DNA from: Bradyrhizobium cajani
Lineage (GTDB): Bacteria; Pseudomonadota; Alphaproteobacteria; Rhizobiales; Xanthobacteraceae
Reading direction: 5' to 3'
NCBI RefSeq assembly: GCF_009759665.1
Contig: NZ_WQNE01000005.1
Coordinates: 245,807-309,806 of the forward strand
DNA: 64,000 bases
The notes under the pieces are model-generated. The model saw only the letters and a program-made list of their open reading frames with translations, did no database searches and was not told the origin of the DNA. The position numbers and the translations under genes are program-made. This document shows, piece after piece, positions 50,165-60,972 of this stretch; position 1 is the first letter of the stretch; the number at the start of each line of letters is the position of its first letter.

Positions 50165-50332
50165 TCCCAGCGCGCCATGCGCAGCTTCAAGAGCGAGCTC
50201 TGACTAGCCGACGTGACCAGATAGAACTTGTCGTGCTGCTGGCGCAATTTTGCAGCACGCTCAAGGTCGGATCGCTGCCGGTGTTCACCTGCACCGTGTA
50301 GACCGTGGCGTTCGCGGCCTTCGTGTTGTCGC
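50165..50332 (-). pseudogene. Remnant of a Tad pilus TadG-like (VWA) gene, C-terminal part with frameshift
   Basis: On the reverse strand, 50332 downwards encodes CDNTKAANATVYTVQVNTGSD-like sequence ending PTLSVLQNCAS, the typical C-terminal segment of TadG/TadE-associated VWA pilus proteins. The continuation DKFYLVTSASQ and LRMARWDG is found in a different frame, so a 1-nt frameshift lies near 50225-50235. The residues between VTSASQ and the terminal LRMAR appear deleted. There is no start or upstream VWA domain within 400 bp. The rest of 50146-50738 shows no gene. Confidence 0.65.
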
Positions 50333-50738
50333 ACGGAGGCGCTCGTGTTGCATGAGTTCTGATCGAGAGGTGGATCATCGGGACCGTAGAAGAACGGAGA
50401 TGTCCCGCGTGAACCGCCTCGCTGCGTCATTGGCCGGTTCCTGATCAACACGTTCTAACCGGCCGAAACGGAAATTTTTGTCAAATCGGTCCGGATTGAT
50501 TAACCTTGGTCAGGATCGCCCGGATCGGGAATCGGGACCGCCGCGGCCACATCGTCCGGACCTTGCACGCTTGCGGCGAGCCGGACACGGGCCCATATTC
50601 CGTGCAACCGATCCGGTTTGGACCGGACCGGTTGGAAGCGGCGATCCAAAAGGCGGCGCGCCAGCGCGAAGCTCCGAAGGGTGGAGCTCGGGGGCGGACC
50701 GTCACTCGCTTCCATGGGGAATTTTGAACGCCTGAGCC

Positions 50739-51131
50739 ATGTCGCAACTGACTTCCAGACTCGATCTGTCCGCGGCCGCCGCCGGCCACGCTCCCCGGAT
50801 GAGCAATGACGAGAACCGTTCCGGCAGCCCGACGGGTCCGAACACCTCTGTCATCACCAAGGTCAAGCCGAAGACCAAGCGGCCGAACCTGTATCGCGTA
50901 CTGATCCTGAACGACGACTACACGCCGATGGAATTCGTCGTCCACGTCTTGGAGAAATTCTTCCAGAAGGACGTCGAGGCGGCGACCAAGATCATGCTGC
51001 ATGTCCACCATCACGGCATAGGCGAGTGCGGCGTGTTCACCTACGAGATCGCCGAGACCAAGGTGACGCAGGTGATGGATTTCGCCCGCAAGCACCAGCA
51101 CCCGCTGCAATGCGTGATGGAAAAGAAGTAA
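50739..51131 (+). CDS. clpS: ATP-dependent Clp protease adaptor ClpS
   Basis: 130 residues from 50739, or 110 from the in-frame ATG at 50799 ([15 protein letters not shown]); neither has a strong SD and the shorter form may be the native one. The ClpS core is unmistakable: [27 protein letters not shown], the [22 protein letters not shown] block with the N-end-rule residue pocket (NDD, M, H), and [14 protein letters not shown]. ClpS delivers N-degron substrates to ClpA. It precedes clpA on the same strand; the 293-bp gap holds no other gene. Confidence 0.97.
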   Translation: MSQLTSRLDLSAAAAGHAPRMSNDENRSGSPTGPNTSVITKVKPKTKRPNLYRVLILNDDYTPMEFVVHVLEKFFQKDVEAATKIMLHVHHHGIGECGVFTYEIAETKVTQVMDFARKHQHPLQCVMEKK

Positions 51132-51424
51132 CTGCGCGTTCCAATCCAGAGTTCTTTAGATCGGTTCTGTTCGCGCGCTCTGTGACGTCAGTGCATACCG
51201 CTGCATGATCCGGCGGACATCGGCGCCGGCGCCAATCCTGCCCAAATGGGTAGTTCTGCCCAAATCGGAACGGGTTTTGCATCGAGTATGCCGTGGGCGC
51301 GTAATCCCCGTCGAGTCGCGGAACCGGTCTTTTGCCGCGATCTTGTATAACTATATGTGACAAAGGTTGTTGTTGCCTGACCGGGCGATGGCGATCATGA
51401 TGGTGGGGGCCATAGAGGACGCGA

Positions 51425-53833
<2,409 letters not shown>

Positions 53834-53852
53834 TCGGCACGTCATGACATCG

Positions 53853-53881
53853 AAAAGGCCGGCTGAAGAGCCGGCCTTTTT
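53853..53881 (+). terminator. Intrinsic terminator of clpA
   Basis: A 12-bp perfect stem AAAAGGCCGGCT / AGCCGGCCTTTT with a GAAG tetraloop and a five-T run starts 20 bp after the clpA stop. Confidence 0.92.
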
Positions 53882-53898
53882 GCTGACCTGCAGGCGGC

Positions 53899-55320
53899 CT
53901 AATCCCCCTTCATCCGTTGTCCGTCCTGGATCCGCACGTGCTCGGCGCCGCGGGCGCCGGCGGACGACAGTCGCGACATGCTGAGCAGCGCGCCGCACAG
54001 GGCAAAGCCGACGCCGGCGAGGAGCGCGATCCTGGTGCCCTCCTGCGGATAGCGGCCGAGGAACAATGCGACCAGGGCGGCGCCGGCGGTCTGGCCGAGC
54101 AGGCGGGCCGTGCCGAGCATGCCGCTGGCGCCGCCGGAGCGCTCGCGCGGGGCGGCCGCGATCATGGTGCGGTTATTCGGCGTCTGGAACAGGCCGAAGC
54201 CGAACCCGGCGAGGGCCATGCGCCAGGCGATGTCGAATGCCCCGGGCTCGGCCGGCAGCATCGCGAGCGAGGCGAGCCCGCCTGCGAACAGCAGCAGGCC
54301 GATGCCGCCGAGCAGGCCGGCCGGGTAATGCTCGACCAGGCGCCCGGCGAGCGGCGCCGCGAATGCCACCGTGATCGGCCAGGGCGTGATCAATAGCCCC
54401 ATATGCACGGCCGAGTAGCCGAAGCGGCTCTGCAGGTAGAAGGGGATGGCGACGAAGGCCAGCATCTGGGCACAGAACGAGGCGATCGACGTCGCGATCG
54501 ACAGCGCGAAGATCGGGATGCGTAGCAGATCGACCGGCAGCAGCGGGGCGGCCATGTGCGTCTCGCGCCAGATCAGGGCGGCACCCGCGATCACCGCGAC
54601 GCCGAATTCGATCAGGCAGGTGAGGAGCGGCTCGCCATGGCCGACGCTGTCGACCGCGAAAATGCCGACGCCGAAGGTGATTGCGCTCAGCCCTGCGCTC
54701 TGCCAGTCGAACCTGTGCGTCGCGGGGCGCGTGTGCGGCAGGCACCGCGCGCCGAGCGCGATCGCGACGGCGCCGATTGGCACATTGATGGCGAACAGCC
54801 ACGGCCAGCTCCCGATCGCCAGGATGCCGGAGGCGAGTGTCGGCCCGACCGCAGCCGAGACCGCCACGACGAGCGCGTTGCGCGCGATGCCGCGTCCGAG
54901 TAGCGCATGAGGGTAGGTGAAGCGCACCAGTGCGGTATTGACGCTCATGATGCCGGCCGCGCCGAAACCCTGGATGATGCGCGCGACCGTCAGCAGCGGC
55001 AGCGTATGCGCGAGCGCGCAGAGGGCCGATGCGAGCGTGAACAGCGCGAGCCCGACCAGGTAGACGCGGCGATAGCCGATGATCTCGCCGAGCGAGGCCA
55101 GCGGCAGCAGCGAGATGGTGATGGCGAGCTGGTAGCCGTTGACGATCCAGATCGAGAAGGCGGGGCTTGCGTCAAGGTCGGCCGCGATCGTCGGCAGCGC
55201 GACGTTGGCGATGGCGCTGTCGACCACGGCCATGATGATGCCGAGCGCAATGGTCAGGATCGCCTGGTTGCGCTGAGGCTGCGGCAGGCCGTCGGCATGC
55301 TCGATGGGGGCGGACGACAT
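53899..55320 (-). CDS. MFS transporter, DHA2 family (EmrB/QacA-like drug exporter)
   Basis: 473 residues from the ATG at 55320 (MSSAPIEHADGLPQPQRNQAI); the frame extends to 55413. Fourteen membrane helices can be traced, starting with ILTIALGIIMAVVDSAIANVALPTIA (the DHA2 motif D1-like MAVVDSAIANVALP) and with motif A GEIIGYRRVYLVG and motif C-like VGPTLASGILAIGSWPWLFAINVPIG. These are the marks of proton-driven multidrug exporters of the inner membrane. No periplasmic adaptor or regulator is adjacent. Confidence 0.92.
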   Translation of the reverse strand: MSSAPIEHADGLPQPQRNQAILTIALGIIMAVVDSAIANVALPTIAADLDASPAFSIWIVNGYQLAITISLLPLASLGEIIGYRRVYLVGLALFTLASALCALAHTLPLLTVARIIQGFGAAGIMSVNTALVRFTYPHALLGRGIARNALVVAVSAAVGPTLASGILAIGSWPWLFAINVPIGAVAIALGARCLPHTRPATHRFDWQSAGLSAITFGVGIFAVDSVGHGEPLLTCLIEFGVAVIAGAALIWRETHMAAPLLPVDLLRIPIFALSIATSIASFCAQMLAFVAIPFYLQSRFGYSAVHMGLLITPWPITVAFAAPLAGRLVEHYPAGLLGGIGLLLFAGGLASLAMLPAEPGAFDIAWRMALAGFGFGLFQTPNNRTMIAAAPRERSGGASGMLGTARLLGQTAGAALVALFLGRYPQEGTRIALLAGVGFALCGALLSMSRLSSAGARGAEHVRIQDGQRMKGD

Positions 55321-55531
55321 GATGAAGGCGCGCTTGATTCGAGCCGTGTTGCATCTCCGGATTAGGAAATTGCAGGATTGATCGCAACCCGGCAGGACGC
55401 GGACGGTTCCCACGCCGGAAGCTTGGCGCAGGCGTCACGGGCATGGGTCAGGACGGCCTGCGCGGGTTCACCACCGCGCAGGCCGTCCTGATGCAGCTCA
55501 AGTCGAGGCCGCGGTCGAGGCCAGGGCGTCG

Positions 55532-56557
55532 CTACACCGCCGGCGGATTGCGGTCGGTGAAGGTCGTGCGCTGGTGCCAATAGGGATAGGGCAGCGTCAC
55601 CGTGCTCGCGGCGTCGAGCTTTGCGATCTGGTCCTTGGTCAGCGACCAGCCGACCGCGCCGAGATTCTCGCGGAGCTGTGCTTCGTTGCGCGCGCCGATG
55701 ATCAGCGTTGCGACCGTCGGACGCTGGAGCAACCAATTCAACGCGATCTGCGAGACGCTCTTGCCGGTCTCCTTCGCCACCTCGTCGATGGCCTCGCCGA
55801 CGCGATAGACGTGCTCGTCCGGCACCGGCGGCCCGAACTCCGCGGTCTTCGGCAGGCGGCTGACCTCGGGCTTGGGCTGGCCCCGGCGGATCTTTCCGGT
55901 GAGGCGGCCCCAGCCGAGCGGCGACCAGACGACGGCGCCGAGCCCCTGGTCGAGGCCGAGCGGCATCAGCTCCCATTCGTAGTCGCGCCCGATCAGCGAA
56001 TAGTAGGTCTGGTTGGCGACGTAGCGGGGAAAGCCGTGCTTGTCGGCCACGGCCAGCGATTTCATGAGGTGCCAGCCCGAAAAATTCGAGACGCCGACAT
56101 AGCGGATCTTGCCGGCGCGCACGAGCACGTCGAGGGTCGCGAGCACCTCTTCAGGCGGCGTGAAGGCGTCAAAGCCATGGAGCTGGAACAGGTCGATGTA
56201 ATCGGTGCCGAGCCGGCTCAGCGAACCGTCGATGGCGGCGAGCAGATGCTGGCGTGAAGAGCCGATGTCGTTGGGCCCGTCGGCGAAGCGGAAGGTAGCC
56301 TTGGTCGAGATCAAAACCTTGTCGCGGCGGCCCTTGATGGCTTCGCCGAGAACCCGCTCGGACTCGCCGAGCGAATAGACGTTTGCGGTGTCGAACATCG
56401 ACACGCCGGCATCGAGGCAGATATCGAGAAGGCGCCGCGCCTCGGTCGCGTCGGTCGTGCCCCAGGCAGCGAGGCGGCCGACGCCGCCGAACGTGCCGGT
56501 GCCAAGGCTCAAAGCGGGCACCATGAGGCCTGACCGGCCCAAGCGTCGGTATTCCAT
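55532..56557 (-). CDS. Aldo/keto reductase (YajO/Tas-like)
   Basis: 341 residues: MEYRRLGRSGLMVPALSLGTGTFGG start, catalytic Asp/Tyr (FDTANVYSLGESERVLGEAI), Lys (STKATF), His (FQLHGFDA), and a C-terminal NADPH loop (TLIIGARNEAQLRENLGAVGW). This is the AKR11/12-like group, different from the family at 35759. It probably reduces aldehydes or keto-sugars with NADPH. It stands alone between the MFS gene and the small membrane protein. Confidence 0.93.
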   Translation of the reverse strand: MEYRRLGRSGLMVPALSLGTGTFGGVGRLAAWGTTDATEARRLLDICLDAGVSMFDTANVYSLGESERVLGEAIKGRRDKVLISTKATFRFADGPNDIGSSRQHLLAAIDGSLSRLGTDYIDLFQLHGFDAFTPPEEVLATLDVLVRAGKIRYVGVSNFSGWHLMKSLAVADKHGFPRYVANQTYYSLIGRDYEWELMPLGLDQGLGAVVWSPLGWGRLTGKIRRGQPKPEVSRLPKTAEFGPPVPDEHVYRVGEAIDEVAKETGKSVSQIALNWLLQRPTVATLIIGARNEAQLRENLGAVGWSLTKDQIAKLDAASTVTLPYPYWHQRTTFTDRNPPAV

Positions 56558-56669
56558 CGATATGCTCCTCGGCTGGCCGTTGATTGATCGGTGCGGCCTG
56601 ATGCCGAAGATAGTGCAAGCAGGCGGCGCGTCCTATCACGCGCTCACATACCGGCCTTGCTTGGGTGGC

Positions 56670-56906
56670 CTAGTCGTGCAGGCGCATGTCGTCGAATGCT
56701 GCGTCGGCAACATGCGATGCGGGCGTCCTCACCAAAGATTGAGTTTCGAGCCTTGTTGCGGGCGAGGGGAGGCACGCGGGTTCGCTGTCACGCGCTTGCT
56801 GCGGCAGGAGCGTCAGGCCCCAGCCCACCAGGACCAGCACCGCAAGCCGGATCGCGATCACACCGAGCAACAGCTCCGATCCGCATATCGTGGCGTGAGT
56901 CCTCAT
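56670..56906 (-). CDS. Small membrane protein (78 residues), hypothetical
   Basis: From the ATG at 56906 (MRTHATICGSELLLGVIAIRLAVLVLVGWGLTLL) comes one membrane helix followed by a polar tail (ARDSEPACLPSPATRLETQ). The longer frame to 57170 overlaps the AraC gene. No strong SD is seen. The hydrophobic segment argues for a real protein but no family is recognised; it lies downstream of the AraC-type regulator on the same strand. Confidence 0.5.
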   Translation of the reverse strand: MRTHATICGSELLLGVIAIRLAVLVLVGWGLTLLPQQARDSEPACLPSPATRLETQSLVRTPASHVADAAFDDMRLHD

Positions 56907-57010
56907 GCGAGCCAGCCTGATGCAGCCCGCCAGACAAGACAATCTGGAATTGGCGAGCATGGCCTTCGCGGCAAGCGAAGACTCGAGGTGATAGCTGACC
57001 GGAATGGATG

Positions 57011-57967
57011 TCAGTGCCGCAACTGGCTCTGCCTGAAGTCGCGCGGCGACATCCCGAAATGCTCGCGGAAGACGCGGCCGAAATGCGAGAGGTCGTTGAA
57101 GCCCCAGGCGAAGGCGATCTCGCTGACATGTCGGTGGGCGAGCACGGGCGAGGCGAGGTCGCGCCGGCATTGGGCAAGGCGCTCTGCAAGCACATGGCGC
57201 TGGAACGACGTGCTCTCGTCCGCGAGGAGATCGTTCACATAGCGCGGCGAGATGCCGAGCGCGGCCGCGGTCTCCGCGAGCGAGAGGTCGGGATCAGCGA
57301 GATGCGCGCGGATGTGCGCCTTCAGCCGATAGAGCAGGGCAGAGCGATGGGTCGACGACGGCAGCGATGTCTTGCCGAGCCGCTCGCCCAGTGCCATCGC
57401 CAGCAGATCGACGGCCTGTTCCGACAGCGCGGCAGCATTGTCCGGAGCAAGCCGGTCCGCGCTCTGGCAGAGCCTGACGATGAAATCGTAGGCGAGCCGT
57501 TCGAGCGGCACGTCGGCGCCGAATGACATCGCGGTGAGCGTCTCGGTGGCGCCGAGCCGGCGCTGCAGCATCTCCCTCGGAACCTTGAAGATGGTCTGCG
57601 TGAAGGCGCCGTTGAACTTCAGCTCATAGGGACGCGTCGTGTCGTAGAGCGCGAACTCGCCGGGATGGATCACGGTCTCGCGGCCGTCCTGCACCACGCC
57701 GCCGTCGCCGCGATTGCCGAGCGCGATCAGGACGAAATCCTGGGCCGAACGCGCGATGCGGGAAGGTGTGCGGAAGACGTGCTGGCGGTCCGAGCAGACC
57801 TCGGAACACACCGCCTTGCCGAGCGAAGCCTGCGTGACCGAGCCGCGGAAGGCGCTCCCGAGGTCCGACTTGCAGTCGAGCCCGACGAACACGTCGCAGA
57901 CGATATCCTGCCAGAGGGCCAGCCGCCGATGGCCGGGGCTGCCGTCTGTCGTGAACTGGATTGGCAT
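57011..57967 (-). CDS. AraC-family transcriptional regulator (NitR-like position)
   Basis: 318 residues from the ATG at 57967 (MPIQFTTDGSPGHRRLALWQD), with GGAGG 8 nt upstream. An AraC-binding-like N-domain (WQDIVCDVFVGLDCKSD, QDFVLIALGNRGDGGV, GEFALYDTTRPYELKF) precedes a C-terminal double HTH (SLAETAAALGISPRYVNDLLADESTSFQRHVLAERLAQCRRDL and VSEIAFAWGFNDLSHFGRVFREHFGMSPRDFR). It is divergent from the nitrilase gene. In several actinobacterial and proteobacterial nitrile pathways an AraC-type NitR activates the nitrilase gene, and the same is inferred here. Confidence 0.92.
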   Translation of the reverse strand: MPIQFTTDGSPGHRRLALWQDIVCDVFVGLDCKSDLGSAFRGSVTQASLGKAVCSEVCSDRQHVFRTPSRIARSAQDFVLIALGNRGDGGVVQDGRETVIHPGEFALYDTTRPYELKFNGAFTQTIFKVPREMLQRRLGATETLTAMSFGADVPLERLAYDFIVRLCQSADRLAPDNAAALSEQAVDLLAMALGERLGKTSLPSSTHRSALLYRLKAHIRAHLADPDLSLAETAAALGISPRYVNDLLADESTSFQRHVLAERLAQCRRDLASPVLAHRHVSEIAFAWGFNDLSHFGRVFREHFGMSPRDFRQSQLRH

Positions 57968-58163
57968 CTGGACAGCCTCCCTTTCACATTCTGCAAAACC
58001 GCATGTTGGCGCAGATCGAGCCTGACCGGAGGCAAATCCCGTACCGGCCGGCGGTCCCGTCAGTCGAGTTTTTGTGCCGCCGTGGTCGAGCGCCCGGCCG
58101 CCCGGCTTGGCCAAATAGACTGCATCGGACGTGGCTTCCGATCAACCGGCAATGGAGGCGGGA

Positions 58164-59180
58164 ATGGGCATCGAACATCCGAAATACAAGGTGGCGGTGG
58201 TGCAGGCGGCGCCGGCCTGGCTCGACCTCGACGCGTCGATCGACAAGTCGATCGCGCTGATCAGGGAGGCCGCCGAAAAGGGCGCCAGGCTGATCGCCTT
58301 TCCCGAAGCTTTCATCCCCGGTTACCCCTGGCACATCTGGATGGACTCGCCGGCCTGGGCGATCGGCCGCGGCTTCGTGCAGCGCTATTTCGACAACTCG
58401 CTGTCCTATGACAGTCCGCAAGCCGAGCGGCTGCGCGAGGCCGTGCGCAAGGCCAGGCTCACCGCCGTGATCGGCCTGTCCGAGCGCGACGGCGGCAGCC
58501 TTTATCTGGCGCAATGGCTGATCGGGCCCGACGGCGAGACCATCGCAAAGCGCCGCAAGCTGCGGCCGACCCATGCCGAGCGCACGGTCTATGGCGAGGG
58601 CGACGGCAGCGACCTTGCCGTGCATGCGCGGCCCGACATCGGTCGCCTCGGCGCACTGTGCTGCTGGGAACATCTCCAGCCGCTGTCGAAATACGCCATG
58701 TACGCCCAGAACGAGCAGGTGCACGTCGCCGCCTGGCCGAGCTTCTCGCTCTACGATCCCTTCGCGCCGGCGCTCGGCGCCGAGGTGAACAATGCGGCCT
58801 CGCGCGTCTACGCGGTGGAGGGCTCCTGCTTCGTGCTCGCGCCTTGCGCGACGGTGTCGCAGGCCATGATCGACGAGCTCTGCGACCGGCCCGACAAGCA
58901 TGCCCTGCTGCATGCCGGCGGCGGCTTTGCCGCGATCTACGGTCCCGACGGCAGCCAGATCGGCGACAAGCTCGCACCGGACCAGGAGGGTCTCCTGATT
59001 GCCGAGATCGATCTGGGCGCCATCGGCGTCGCGAAGAACGCCGCCGACCCCGCCGGGCACTATTCGCGGCCCGACGTGACGCGGCTGCTGCTCAACAAGA
59101 AGCCCTACAAGCGCGTCGAGCAGTTCGCGTTGCCGGTCGACACCATCGAGCCGACGGATATCGGCGCAGCAGCGAGTTGA
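58164..59180 (+). CDS. Nitrilase
   Basis: 338 residues from the ATG at 58164, placed 5 nt after GGAGG; the frame opens at 58131. The nitrilase catalytic triad is at Glu48 (IAFPEAFIPGYPWHIW), Lys132 (KRRKLRPTHAER) and Cys167 (LGALCCWEHLQPL). The CWEH block is that of nitrile-hydrolysing nitrilases rather than amidases. It converts nitriles to carboxylic acids plus ammonia. It is followed 28 bp later by aldoxime dehydratase, which makes nitriles, so the two form one pathway. Length is normal. Confidence 0.95.
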   Translation: MGIEHPKYKVAVVQAAPAWLDLDASIDKSIALIREAAEKGARLIAFPEAFIPGYPWHIWMDSPAWAIGRGFVQRYFDNSLSYDSPQAERLREAVRKARLTAVIGLSERDGGSLYLAQWLIGPDGETIAKRRKLRPTHAERTVYGEGDGSDLAVHARPDIGRLGALCCWEHLQPLSKYAMYAQNEQVHVAAWPSFSLYDPFAPALGAEVNNAASRVYAVEGSCFVLAPCATVSQAMIDELCDRPDKHALLHAGGGFAAIYGPDGSQIGDKLAPDQEGLLIAEIDLGAIGVAKNAADPAGHYSRPDVTRLLLNKKPYKRVEQFALPVDTIEPTDIGAAAS

Positions 59181-59208
59181 TCACCGGGATCAAGGGGGGA
59201 GCACGATC

Positions 59209-60249
59209 ATGGAATCCGCAATTCCTCTGCATCTCGAAACCCAGCGCACGCGCCACAAGCGCGTGCCGGACGATTACCAGCCGCCATATCCGTCCTTCGT
59301 GGCGCGCTATAAGCCCGCCGTGAGCCGCGTCGTGATGGCTTATTTCGGCGTGCAGTATCGCGGTGCGACACCGTCGGCTGCGACGGAGGCGCTGGCCGAA
59401 ATCGCGCGGCGGTTTACTACGGAAGGCGGACCCTCGCATTGGGACCGCGCGCACTATGTCGACCAGGCCGGCTACGAGACCGTCATCTCCGTTGCCTACT
59501 GGGATGACATCGTGCGCTTCGACGCCTGGTTCGCGCCGGTGCGCGAGGCGTGGACCGGCAAAGGGCGAGAGGGCATCGGCACGTTCATCGAGGTGCTGCG
59601 TCCCGCCGTCGCACGGCATGAGACGTTGTTCTCCTCGCTTGGAAGGCCTGAAGGTGTCGCGGTGATCGCGGAAGGCATGAGCGGCGAGGTGCAGGAGCAC
59701 GCCTATTGGGGCGGCATGCGCGACCGCATTCCGCTGTCGCAGACTGACGCGATGGCGCCCGGCGGCACACCGGAGCTGATCCGTGACGGCGCGCGGCTGC
59801 GCGTCGTGGCGCACGACAATCTCTGCCTGATCCGTTCCGGCCAGGACTGGAGTGACACGGAAGCATCCGAGCGCAAGCTCTATCTCGACGACGTCGAGCC
59901 GGTGCTGCGCGAGGGCATGGATTTTCTGCGCGACGACGGCCTCGGCATCGGCTGCTACGCCAACCGCTACATGCGCGTGCTCGCGGCCGACGGCAGCGTC
60001 GGCGAAAAGTCGTACGGCCAGAGCTGGTGGAAGAGTCTCGCCGCGCTCGAACGCTGGGCAGAATCGCATCCGACTCATGTCAGGATCTTCGGTGCGGCGA
60101 TGAAATATCTCTCGACGCTTGGGCCGTCAGCCAAGCTGCGGCTTTACCACGAGGTCACCGTGGCAGCCGCCGACGAGCATTTCTTCGAGTATCTGAACTG
60201 TCACGCCAAGACCGGCATGCTGGCGGCCGTGGAGACCGTCAGCGCCTAG
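59209..60249 (+). CDS. Haem-containing aldoxime dehydratase (phenylacetaldoxime dehydratase family)
   Basis: 346 residues; GGGGGAG 8 nt before the ATG. The family signatures are present: PDDYQPPYPSFVARY at the N-terminus, VAYWDDIVRFDAW, WGGMRDRIPLSQTD, and the C-terminal ESHPTHVRIFG, LRLYHEVTV and FFEYLNCHAKTGM. The His in THVRIF is the likely haem ligand and that in LYHEV the catalytic His, by analogy with characterised OxdA/OxdRE. It dehydrates aldoximes to nitriles without water. With the nitrilase it turns aldoximes into acids. The stop overlaps the convergent HAD gene's stop in a shared CTAG. Confidence 0.93.
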   Translation: MESAIPLHLETQRTRHKRVPDDYQPPYPSFVARYKPAVSRVVMAYFGVQYRGATPSAATEALAEIARRFTTEGGPSHWDRAHYVDQAGYETVISVAYWDDIVRFDAWFAPVREAWTGKGREGIGTFIEVLRPAVARHETLFSSLGRPEGVAVIAEGMSGEVQEHAYWGGMRDRIPLSQTDAMAPGGTPELIRDGARLRVVAHDNLCLIRSGQDWSDTEASERKLYLDDVEPVLREGMDFLRDDGLGIGCYANRYMRVLAADGSVGEKSYGQSWWKSLAALERWAESHPTHVRIFGAAMKYLSTLGPSAKLRLYHEVTVAAADEHFFEYLNCHAKTGMLAAVETVSA

Positions 60250-60884
60250 GCCACGCAATGGCCGAGCAGTTCCGGATGCGCCGCGCAGATGTGATGCGCG
60301 CCGGCGCCCCTCAGCTCGGCTTCGCTGCCATAGCCGTAGAGCACGCCGATCGCAGTCATGCCGTTGGTGCGGGCGCCGACCACGTCGTGGCTGCGGTCGC
60401 CGATCATGATGGCGCTGGCGGGATCGACCTTGGCCTCGTCGAGCGCGTAGCGCAGCAGGTCGCGCTTGTCGACGCGCGTGCCGTCGAGCTCGGAGCCGAA
60501 CACACGCTCGAAATACGGCTTCAGGCCGAAATGCTCGACGATGCGTGTGGCGTAGACGGCGGGCTTGCTGGTCGCCACGAACATGCGCTGACTTGTCGCT
60601 GCGATTGACGACAATGTATCCGTAATTCCGCTGTAGGCCTCGTTCTCGAACAGGCCGATGTCGCTGAAGCGCTCGCGATAGAGCAGGAGCGCGCGGTCGG
60701 CGAGTTCATCGGTTCCGGTGAGCTTTCTGAGGCTTGCAAGCAGCGGCGGGCCGATGCACCAGGTCAGTTCGTCTTCGCTCGGGACGGAAACGCCAAGCCG
60801 TTCCAGCGCGTACTGGATCGAACGGGTGATTCCGGGCTTCGGATTGGTCAAAGTGCCGTCGAGATCAAAATAGATTGTCACCAT
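60246..60884 (-). CDS. HAD-family phosphatase (phosphoglycolate-phosphatase-like)
   Basis: 212 residues from the ATG at 60884 (MVTIYFDLDGTLTNPKPGITRSIQYAL); the longer frame to 61379 is antisense to the lytic transglycosylase and rejected. HAD motifs: I DLDGTLT (nucleophile and acid Asp), II VATSKP, III Lys in RVDKRDLLRYAL, IV IMIGDRSHDVVGA. A helical cap type I is inserted after motif I. It dephosphorylates a small phosphate ester, 2-phosphoglycolate being the usual guess. It converges with the aldoxime dehydratase, sharing overlapping stop codons. Confidence 0.9.
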   Translation of the reverse strand: MVTIYFDLDGTLTNPKPGITRSIQYALERLGVSVPSEDELTWCIGPPLLASLRKLTGTDELADRALLLYRERFSDIGLFENEAYSGITDTLSSIAATSQRMFVATSKPAVYATRIVEHFGLKPYFERVFGSELDGTRVDKRDLLRYALDEAKVDPASAIMIGDRSHDVVGARTNGMTAIGVLYGYGSEAELRGAGAHHICAAHPELLGHCVA

Positions 60885-60972
60885 CAGGGCGGACCAATGT
60901 TGATAGGATCGCCCGTTGCTAGTTCGCTGGGGTTCCAAGTCAAGGTCTGATTTGTCCGATAGCGCCAATGCC

